This document shows, piece after piece, positions 1 to 4,555 of a stretch of DNA of 5,118 bases (the stretch's first letter is position 1; every line of letters starts with the position of its first letter). The translations under genes were made by a program, and so were the position numbers. The DNA is from an uncultured Collinsella sp. (GTDB lineage Bacteria; Actinomycetota; Coriobacteriia; Coriobacteriales; Coriobacteriaceae): the NCBI GenBank assembly GCA_900552705.1, contig USAX01000133.1:1-5118 (forward strand), in the 5' to 3' direction. The notes under the pieces are model-generated. The model saw only the letters and a list, made by a program, of their open reading frames with translations, did no database searches and was not told where the DNA came from.

Positions 1-383
1 GCCATTCCAACCGCGGCGGAGATACCCTGACCGAGCGATCCGGTAGACATGTCGACGCCCGGAGTGTCATTCATATTGGGATGGCCCTGCAGGCGGCTGC
101 CGATATGACGGAGCGTCTCGAGCTCCTCCTTGGGAAAGAACCCGCGTTCGGCGAGCACGGCATAGAGTGCCGGAGCGCAATGTCCCTTGGAGAGCACAAA
201 GCGATCGCGCTCGGCGCGGCTCGGATTCGCCGGGTCGACATCCATTTCCTCAAAGTAGAGGTAGGTCATAATGTCGGCGGCGCCAAGCGATCCGCCCGGA
301 TGCCCCGACTTGGCAGCGTGGACACCCGTGACAATACCGCGGCGAACCTCATTGGCAATCTTGGCCAGTTCCTGATCGGTCAT
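1..383 (-). CDS. Transketolase, N-terminal (TPP-binding) subunit, partial
   Basis: This is the first 127 codons of a split-type transketolase; the gene runs off the left edge. Transketolase moves two-carbon ketol units between sugar phosphates in the non-oxidative pentose phosphate pathway, using thiamine diphosphate, in the cytoplasm. The visible part has the family's N-terminal signatures: SGHPGGSLGAAD at residues 26-37 (His28), the LSKGH segment (His68), QGHPN (His101) and STGSLGQGI (113-121). The three histidines match the conserved active-site His30, His69 and His103 of yeast transketolase. The start is ATG at 383, with GAGAGGA about 7 bases upstream, and the first residues (MTDQELAKIANEVRRGIV) look like a native N terminus. 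It lies 62 bp after the transaldolase stop on the same strand, so the two are probably co-transcribed. A C-terminal subunit gene is expected next, outside the window. The split form is inferred from the short N terminus and similarity; a full-length enzyme cannot be excluded from this fragment. Confidence 0.93.
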   Translation of the reverse strand, partial: MTDQELAKIANEVRRGIVTGVHAAKSGHPGGSLGAADIMTYLYFEEMDVDPANPSRAERDRFVLSKGHCAPALYAVLAERGFFPKEELETLRHIGSRLQGHPNMNDTPGVDMSTGSLGQGISAAVGM

Positions 384-404
384 GGAGTTTCCTCTCTTGA
401 GCAC

Positions 405-435
405 GCCGGCCCGGCATAACAAATGCTGGGCCGGC
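405..435. repeat. GC-rich inverted repeat between transaldolase and transketolase genes
   Basis: Arms 405-417 and 423-435 (13 bp, 12 Watson-Crick pairs) flank a 5-base loop. The one imperfect pair is G-T in plus-strand RNA but a C-A mismatch in the minus-strand transcript. No U-tract follows on either strand, so it does not look like an intrinsic terminator. In the minus-strand transcript it sits 11 bases after the transaldolase stop codon and 21 bases before the transketolase start. A role in mRNA processing, 3'-end protection or setting the expression ratio of the two genes is inference. Confidence 0.6.
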
Positions 436-445
436 AGAACCATCG

Positions 446-1129
446 TTACTGTGCCTCGACGACCTTTTTCCAGTCGGCCTCGAACGAGGCAAGGCCCTGG
501 TCGGTCAGCGGGTGATGCAGGCATTTCTTAAGAGCAGCCATGGGAACGGTCGCAATATCGGCACCGAGCAGCGCCGCCTGGGTCACGTGATTGGGCGTGC
601 GGACGGATGCGGTGATGATCTCGACGGTGTCGTCGACGTTCTTGCCAGTCCAGTCATAGTTCTTAATGCAGGTCACAACGTTGTCGAGCTGCGAAATACC
701 GTCCTCGGCGATGTCGTCAAAGCGGCCGACGAACGGGCTGATGTAGCGGGCACCGGCGTTGGCGGCCATGAGGGCCTGGGTCGGCGAGAAAACAAGCGTC
801 ATGTTGACGCGCACGCCTGCATCGGCCAGGGCGCGGCAGGCGGCGAGGCCGGCCTCACACACGGGAAGCTTAACCACGATGTTGGGAGCCAGGGCGGCAA
901 GACGCTTGCCCTCCTCGATCATGCCCTCGGCAGTAGTCGCGGTGGACTCGGCGGACACGGGCAGTCCCTCGCAAAGCTCGGCGATCTTGAGCATGTGGGG
1001 CTCAAAGTCTGCAAGCTTGCCGCCGGTCTTGGCGTACAGGGACGGGTTGGTGGTGACGCCGGCAAGGCAGCCCCAGCTCTTGGCCTCGGCGATCTCGTCA
1101 AGGTTGGCGGTATCGATAAAGAACTTCAT
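446..1129 (-). CDS. Transaldolase, short TalC/FSA-type class I aldolase
   Basis: A 227-residue enzyme of the small transaldolase / fructose-6-phosphate aldolase family (usual length about 215-220). It starts MKFFIDTANL and carries GVTTNPSL at residues 24-31. The Schiff-base lysine is Lys87 in NIVVKLP, equivalent to Lys85 of E. coli FsaA. At a constant offset of two, Glu61 stands where FsaA has Gln59, Thr111 matches Thr109, and Phe133 (SPFVGRFDD) replaces FsaA Tyr131. Glu and Phe at these places are the transaldolase pattern, so the predicted reaction is transfer of dihydroxyacetone units between fructose 6-phosphate and erythrose 4-phosphate, rather than free dihydroxyacetone aldol cleavage. 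I chose ATG at 1129 because AGGAG lies 8 bases upstream and the family begins MKFFIDTA; an in-frame ATG at 1156 would add nine unconserved residues. It follows an intrinsic terminator by only about 33 bases and precedes the transketolase gene. Confidence 0.93.
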   Translation of the reverse strand: MKFFIDTANLDEIAEAKSWGCLAGVTTNPSLYAKTGGKLADFEPHMLKIAELCEGLPVSAESTATTAEGMIEEGKRLAALAPNIVVKLPVCEAGLAACRALADAGVRVNMTLVFSPTQALMAANAGARYISPFVGRFDDIAEDGISQLDNVVTCIKNYDWTGKNVDDTVEIITASVRTPNHVTQAALLGADIATVPMAALKKCLHHPLTDQGLASFEADWKKVVEAQ

Positions 1130-1161
1130 AGTGCAAACTCCTTCTAAGGAATCCAAAACTC

Positions 1162-1197
1162 AAAAAATAGGACAAAGGGGATGTCCCTTTGTCCTAT
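1162..1197 (-). terminator. Rho-independent terminator of the PTS / GatZ-like transcript
   Basis: A perfect 13-bp stem (arms 1167-1179 and 1185-1197, left arm ATAGGACAAAGGG) closes a 5-base loop. Read on the minus strand it is followed directly by six U residues (the A-run 1162-1167; the last A also pairs in the stem). This is a textbook intrinsic terminator for the minus-strand gene ending at 1255. On the plus strand the stem is followed by GTGCCGGG, so it acts in one direction only. It stands 33 bases before the transaldolase start codon. Confidence 0.88.
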
Positions 1198-1199
1198 GT

Positions 1200-1235
1200 G
1201 CCGGGCCCGCAGCTGGGACATGCCCCGGGCCCGGC
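1200..1235. repeat. GC-rich dyad next to the terminator
   Basis: Arms GCCGGGCCCG (1200-1209) and CGGGCCCGGC (1226-1235) are perfect inverted copies around a 16-base spacer. Each arm is itself nearly self-complementary, so the arms are also direct repeats of CCGGGCCCG. In the minus-strand transcript this hairpin forms two bases before the terminator stem, giving tandem hairpins at the 3' end of the GatZ-like mRNA. The spacer holds GGGACAT (1215-1221), which is complementary to ATGTCCC (1181-1187) in the terminator loop and arm. Confidence 0.7.
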
Positions 1236-1254
1236 GTCGTGTAGGAAAAGCTAC

Positions 1255-2523
1255 TTAGAGAGCCTTCTCGATGCGGCTCGTGACGCCCTTGAGGTTAAGG
1301 CCGACGACGTACTGCTTGATCGGGCGCTTGATGTGCTCGATCACAAAACGCTTGCCGTCGATGTCCTGGGCAGCGAGGTTGCGGTAGAGCTTCTCGACCT
1401 GCTCCTTGACCTCGGGATCGTTAAAGGCGTAGTGGCCGGAGACATCCAGAATCTTCAGGCTGAGCTCGTCGTCTGCCAGGATGTCATCAACCTGCAGGTT
1501 AACGTCATCGCCGGTCATCCACTTGCGCCAGCGCTCGGTCTTGATGGCCTTGACCAACAGCGTGTGGTACAGGTCGGAAGGATCGTCGCACAGGCCGTTG
1601 TCGACCAGGATCTGCTCGGTAGCGCAAAGCTTGAGGTAAGCGCGGGTCTCCTCGGTGCCGTACTGAGGGGCGACATTGGAAGCGGTCACGTGTGCCGGGA
1701 TGTGCTCGAGCAGCGTCGCGTCATCCAGGTAGTCGGCGTTGTGCTCCTTCAGGCCCACGCCGTAGCGCTTGGCCATGTCGGCGAGCTCGCGGGCGTTCTT
1801 AAAGTTGTAATGACCGACCTGCTCGGTCCAACGGGTGAGCGTACCGGTCTGGCCGACGATAAAGGTGGGCATGGGGCAGCCGCGCTTCTCGAGCTCGGGC
1901 TGCAGCTGAGAAATGAACTCCTCGTACTTGTCGGTGGAGGTCAGGCCGCCATTGGTCTCCTCGGTACCGACCTCATAGGCAACCTCGGGCAGGTTATGCT
2001 CGCGACGGTACTGCTCAAGGTAGTCGATAAGATCGATCGTGCGGCGAAGCACCACGTCGAGCGGAATAACCTTGCCGATCTGATAGGGGTCCTTGGTGGG
2101 GTCGACCATCAGCAGGTCAAAGCCTGCCTCCATGTCGGCGACGAAGGACTTGCGGGCGAGCTCCATGGCCTCGTCCTCGGGCAGGTGGGCGTTACGCTCC
2201 TCGTCGCGCTGCCACGGACCGCCGTGATCGCGGCACAGGTAGTACGGACCGGTGTAACCCACCTCGTCGGCAACCTTCTTGATGTCGGCGGCAAAGCGCG
2301 TCTGGTCCCAACCGTTGACGTAGCCGGCGCCCATCTCGTCCATATCGACCTGGTTGCGGCTGGCGATAAACATGGGCGGGAAATCTTCGTCCTTGGCAAG
2401 CTCGAACACGGCCTGAATCAGGTTGGGGCTCATGGGGCCAATGCCGACCATGGTTGCGTGATCGCCGCTATCCTGCAGCTTGAGCATGCCCTGAACGGCC
2501 TGGCGGATGGTGAGGTTGGACAT
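1255..2523 (-). CDS. GatZ/KbaZ-family protein (tagatose-bisphosphate aldolase non-catalytic subunit-like; possible ketose-phosphate epimerase)
   Basis: A 422-residue soluble protein, close to the family's usual length of about 420. It follows the GatZ order of motifs: SRNQVD (55-60, GatZ has TSNQVN), CRDHGGPWQ (97-105, GatZ GGDHLGPNCWQ), LLMVDPTK (137-144, GatZ IHLDAS), YEVGTEE (183-189, GatZ YVIGTEV) and LKEHNADYL (258-266, GatZ YEAHSTDYQ). Asp99, His100, Asp141, Glu188 and His261 are plausible polar or metal-site residues. In E. coli, GatZ/KbaZ supports the GatY/KbaY aldolase that splits tagatose 1,6-bisphosphate; older databases call it tagatose-6-phosphate kinase. No GatY-like gene is in the window, and the sequence differs considerably from GatZ. 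Some proteins of this family have been reported to have ketohexose-phosphate 4-epimerase activity, so an independent enzymatic role is possible (inference). The start at 2523 has GAAGGAG 6 bases upstream. It lies 144 bp after the PTS gene and ends at a strong terminator. Confidence 0.85.
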   Translation of the reverse strand: MSNLTIRQAVQGMLKLQDSGDHATMVGIGPMSPNLIQAVFELAKDEDFPPMFIASRNQVDMDEMGAGYVNGWDQTRFAADIKKVADEVGYTGPYYLCRDHGGPWQRDEERNAHLPEDEAMELARKSFVADMEAGFDLLMVDPTKDPYQIGKVIPLDVVLRRTIDLIDYLEQYRREHNLPEVAYEVGTEETNGGLTSTDKYEEFISQLQPELEKRGCPMPTFIVGQTGTLTRWTEQVGHYNFKNARELADMAKRYGVGLKEHNADYLDDATLLEHIPAHVTASNVAPQYGTEETRAYLKLCATEQILVDNGLCDDPSDLYHTLLVKAIKTERWRKWMTGDDVNLQVDDILADDELSLKILDVSGHYAFNDPEVKEQVEKLYRNLAAQDIDGKRFVIEHIKRPIKQYVVGLNLKGVTSRIEKAL

Positions 2524-2564
2524 TTTGTTCTCCTTCTCCAGAGGATTTTTGACAAAAGTTCCCT

Positions 2565-2583
2565 GGGACCCAGATGTGGGCCC
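2565..2583. repeat. Small hairpin in the leader of the GatZ-like gene
   Basis: The arms GGG-A-CCCA (2565-2572) and TGGG-CCC (2577-2583) pair around a GATG loop with a single bulged A. In the minus-strand transcript the hairpin sits about 40 bases before the GatZ-like start codon and upstream of its ribosome site. It has no U-tract, so a terminator role is unlikely. Confidence 0.45.
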
Positions 2584-2592
2584 TATCAGTAC

Positions 2593-2653
2593 GGATGGAT
2601 TTTGTTGTGTAGGGACGGTTGTGCGGAGTCAAATCCATCCCTCCGCACAACCG
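2593..2653. repeat. Two interlocking inverted repeats between PTS and GatZ-like genes
   Basis: One repeat is a perfect 13-bp stem: CGGTTGTGCGGAG (2616-2628) with CTCCGCACAACCG (2641-2653), around a 12-base loop. Ten of the twelve loop bases (AAATCCATCC, 2631-2640) are the exact complement of GGATGGATTT at 2593-2602. The arms therefore alternate a-b-a'-b', which allows either two mutually exclusive hairpins or an H-type pseudoknot. In the minus-strand mRNA the element begins 14 bases after the PTS stop codon. No U-run follows on either strand, so it is not a canonical terminator. Attenuation, mRNA stabilisation or processing between the two genes are possible (inference). Confidence 0.75.
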
Positions 2654-2667
2654 GAGTCCTTAAAGGT

Positions 2668-4140
2668 TTACTTGGCCTGCTTATCGAGCGTGGGCTTCAT
2701 CGCAATCAGGATTGCAGCGGCGACCACGGAGCCAATCACGATGTCCAGGCAGAACAGCGCGACGTTGTTGGTGGCCAGGGCGACGATAAAGCCACCGTGC
2801 GGAACGTAGCAGTCGATGCCCTGGAAGGCGGCAAGCGCCGCGCCCACGGCAGAGCCGATGCAGATGCCGGGCAGGGTGTGGCCAAGATCCTTGACCGCGA
2901 AGGGGATAGCGCCCTCGGTAATGCCGATGCAGCCCATGAACAGCGCGGAGATGCCCATCTGACGGTCAGCGTCATCGAACTTGTTCTTGGCGATGAGCGC
3001 GGCGAGACCACAGGCGATCGGGGGAATGGCGACGGCGACGCGGAACATACCGTTGGGGCCGTAGATGCCGGAGGCCATGATGGCCATGGTAAAGGTCGAA
3101 GCGGTCTTGTTGATGGGGCCACCCATATCGAAAGCGGTCATAACACCAATGACCAGGCCCAGGACGACGGCGGAGCCGCCCTGCAGGCTACCGAGCACGC
3201 TGGTGAGCCAATCCATCACAAAGCCAAGCGGCGTGGCCAGGATGTAGATGTAGGCCATGCCCAGGACGAGCGAGGTCAGAATCGGGATGATCAAAATCGG
3301 CATGATGGTCTGAATGGTGTTGTTGACCTTCCAGGTCTTCATCCAGCGGACAAAGTAGCCGCAGATAACCGCCATGATCATGGCACCCAAGAAGCCGGTC
3401 GAAACGCTGTTGCCGCTCGGGGTGACGACGGCGTTGTTAACCAAGTAGCCCAGGACGAAGCCAGGGGCAAGCGCGGGCTTGCCGGCCATCGAGTAGGAGA
3501 TGTAAGCCGCAAGCACCGGGATCATCATGGAGATGCCGGCCATGCCGATGGTGTTAAGACTCACCATCAGCGGGTTCGTAACCTCCATGCCGTTGGCGCC
3601 GGCGGTACCGGATGCCAGCGAGAAGGCGAGAAACACGCCGCCGATAACGACGATGGGGATAAAATAGGAAACGCCGGTATTGAACGCATTGAGCAGCGTC
3701 TTGCCAGGATCGGCAAAGATAGACTGCTTGGACGCCGGTGTCGGGGCCTGCGGGGCAGCGGAGACGGCCTTCTTCTCTGCCTTGGCCTCGGCCTTGGGCG
3801 CGTCAACGGCGCCACCCGTCGCCTTGATGATCTCAACGGCCTGGTCGATGATCTTTACCGGATCGGCGATTACATCCGAGGTGCCGACCTTCAGGAACTT
3901 GCCCTCGGCCATCTTCTTCTCAAAACGATCCTCGTTCTCGACACCCACGTCGACGGACTCGAGCACCAGGTCGGCGGAATCCACGTCTTCCTGCGTCAGC
4001 TCGTTCTCGATACCCAGGCCACCCTGAGCCTCGACTTTGCACTCGATGCCACGGGCGGCGCATTCATCCTGAATCGCCTTCTGGGCCATATACGTGTGGG
4101 CAATACCCACGGTACAGGCGGCAACGCCTACGATCTTCAT
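2668..4140 (-). CDS. PTS fructose-family permease, IIBC component
   Basis: A 490-residue membrane permease that takes up a sugar and phosphorylates it on the way in. The IIB domain (about 1-105) opens MKIVGVAACTVGIAHTYMAQ; Cys9 in the CTVGIAHT loop is the phosphorylation site of fructose-type IIB domains. An Ala/Lys/Pro-rich linker (about 106-140) leads to a IIC domain (about 141-485) with many hydrophobic segments and the family motifs GFLGAM (249-254), MGGPINKTA (339-347), GITEGAIPFA (406-415) and PHGG (447-450). No IIA domain is present, so a separate IIA must supply phosphate from HPr. The start at 4140 has GAGGG 5 bases upstream and places the IIB motif at the usual distance; the in-frame ATG at 4242 lies inside the predicted -10 box. 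It is the first gene of the minus-strand cluster, divergent from a LacI-type regulator. The family handles fructose, mannose-type and other hexoses and some hexose derivatives; the substrate is not readable here. Confidence 0.93.
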   Translation of the reverse strand: MKIVGVAACTVGIAHTYMAQKAIQDECAARGIECKVEAQGGLGIENELTQEDVDSADLVLESVDVGVENEDRFEKKMAEGKFLKVGTSDVIADPVKIIDQAVEIIKATGGAVDAPKAEAKAEKKAVSAAPQAPTPASKQSIFADPGKTLLNAFNTGVSYFIPIVVIGGVFLAFSLASGTAGANGMEVTNPLMVSLNTIGMAGISMMIPVLAAYISYSMAGKPALAPGFVLGYLVNNAVVTPSGNSVSTGFLGAMIMAVICGYFVRWMKTWKVNNTIQTIMPILIIPILTSLVLGMAYIYILATPLGFVMDWLTSVLGSLQGGSAVVLGLVIGVMTAFDMGGPINKTASTFTMAIMASGIYGPNGMFRVAVAIPPIACGLAALIAKNKFDDADRQMGISALFMGCIGITEGAIPFAVKDLGHTLPGICIGSAVGAALAAFQGIDCYVPHGGFIVALATNNVALFCLDIVIGSVVAAAILIAMKPTLDKQAK

Positions 4141-4223
4141 TGCTTCCCTCTTTTCATAGAGTTGCGTGCGCAAGACACCGTTTGCGGAGGCCTCCGGAGC
4201 ATCCCCTGCCGTTTGGACTTGCT

Positions 4224-4239
4224 GTCTTTTCGACAAGAC
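4224..4239. promoter_or_regulatory. Candidate LacI-family operator over the PTS transcription start
   Basis: GTCTTTTC|GACAAGAC is a 16-bp dyad with 7 of 8 positions symmetric and a central CG step, the form bound by LacI/GalR-family dimers, whose hinge leucine inserts at that step. It lies directly downstream of the predicted -10 box on the minus strand, over the expected start near 4234, an ideal place for repression. Binding by the adjacent regulator is inference; a catabolite-control site is an alternative, although the match to the known cre consensus is poor. Confidence 0.5.
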
Positions 4240-4240
4240 C

Positions 4241-4270
4241 AATATAGGTGCTCGTTTTTCTTAATGCCAG
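4241..4270 (-). promoter_or_regulatory. Probable sigma-70-type promoter of the PTS operon
   Basis: On the minus strand a -35 box CTGGCA (4265-4270, 4 of 6 consensus) and a -10 box TATATT (4241-4246, 5 of 6) are separated by 18 bp. The start would fall near 4234, giving a leader of about 94 bases before the PTS ATG at 4140. Confidence 0.5.
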
Positions 4271-4300
4271 CTTATTTCGGTAAACGCGCAGGTCAGAGCG

Positions 4301-4333
4301 TTGGTTATGCTACTTGGTTATGCGTTTAACCAA
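4301..4333. promoter_or_regulatory. TTGGTTATGC direct repeat and CG-centred dyad
   Basis: TTGGTTATGC occurs at 4301-4310 and 4314-4323, a 13-bp period. The second copy is followed by an inverted half, giving TTGGTTA-TGCGTT-TAACCAA (4314-4333), with 7-bp perfect arms and a central CG step. It lies about 30-60 bp upstream of the PTS -35 box. It could be a second operator for looping, or an activator site. Confidence 0.5.
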
Positions 4334-4415
4334 AAATAAATCCTGCGATTTTACCCTCGATTTCAAAAGTCAAGAAGTATTTGATTTTCTCGGTAGACGG
4401 CAGATGCGCATGCCG

Positions 4416-4444
4416 GTCACAAATTTCGACCCCACCCGTATACC
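4416..4444 (+). promoter_or_regulatory. Weak candidate promoter for the LacI-family gene
   Basis: GTCACA (4416-4421) and TATACC (4439-4444) are spaced by 17 bp and each match 4 of 6 consensus positions. It is the best-spaced pair I found on the plus strand of this gap, but it is weak. The CG-centred palindrome ATGCGCAT (4404-4411) lies just upstream and could serve autoregulation. Confidence 0.22.
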
Positions 4445-4555
4445 GCATTTGTTGCATACTCATATGAAAGGAAAAAGTCGCTCACCGAAGCGCATCCCTC
4501 ACCAAGACTCAAAGTCATCATGTTGGAAAATGCTCATCTGTCGGAAGGAGTCGCT

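Larger units (their letters stand above)
4141..4555. promoter_or_regulatory. Divergent regulatory region between PTS operon and LacI-family gene
   Basis: This 415-bp stretch contains no convincing gene and is visibly more AT-rich than its flanks from about 4240 to 4470. It holds a good minus-strand promoter with an overlapping dyad (4224-4270), a TTGGTTATGC direct repeat ending in a second dyad (4301-4333), and a short perfect palindrome ATGCGCAT (4404-4411). The predicted PTS leader (about 4234 to 4141) carries the palindrome CGGAGGCCTCCG (4185-4196) and the dyad TTGCG-TG-CGCAA (4162-4173). The region before the LacI gene from 4470 to 4555 shows only its ribosome site. Confidence 0.7.

Noticed and set aside
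81..419. A plus-strand open frame of 112 codons
   Set aside because: It is antisense to the transketolase gene, whose conserved motifs on the minus strand are unmistakable.
512..1147. A plus-strand open frame of 211 codons
   Set aside because: It is the antisense reading of the transaldolase gene, with low-complexity Gly/Ala/Val-rich translation and no ribosome site of note.
1130..1156. Upstream start adding nine residues to the transaldolase
   Set aside because: The extension would cover the ribosome site used by the ATG at 1129, and the family begins at MKFFIDTA.
1255..2523. Tagatose-6-phosphate kinase
   Set aside because: This older label of the GatZ/KbaZ family has no support here: no nucleotide-binding or sugar-kinase motif is visible.
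2593..2653. Intrinsic terminator between PTS and GatZ-like genes
   Set aside because: The stem is strong, but neither strand has a U-tract after it, so I list it as a structural repeat only.
4141..4242. Upstream start adding 34 residues to the PTS gene
   Set aside because: The extension is unconserved, lacks a ribosome site and overlaps the predicted promoter and operator.
1189..4329. A plus-strand open frame of 1046 codons covering the PTS and GatZ-like genes
   Set aside because: It is in exact codon register with both minus-strand genes, so stops would need TTA, CTA or TCA sense codons, which these GC-rich genes avoid. Its translation shows no domain, and the minus-strand products have clear family motifs.
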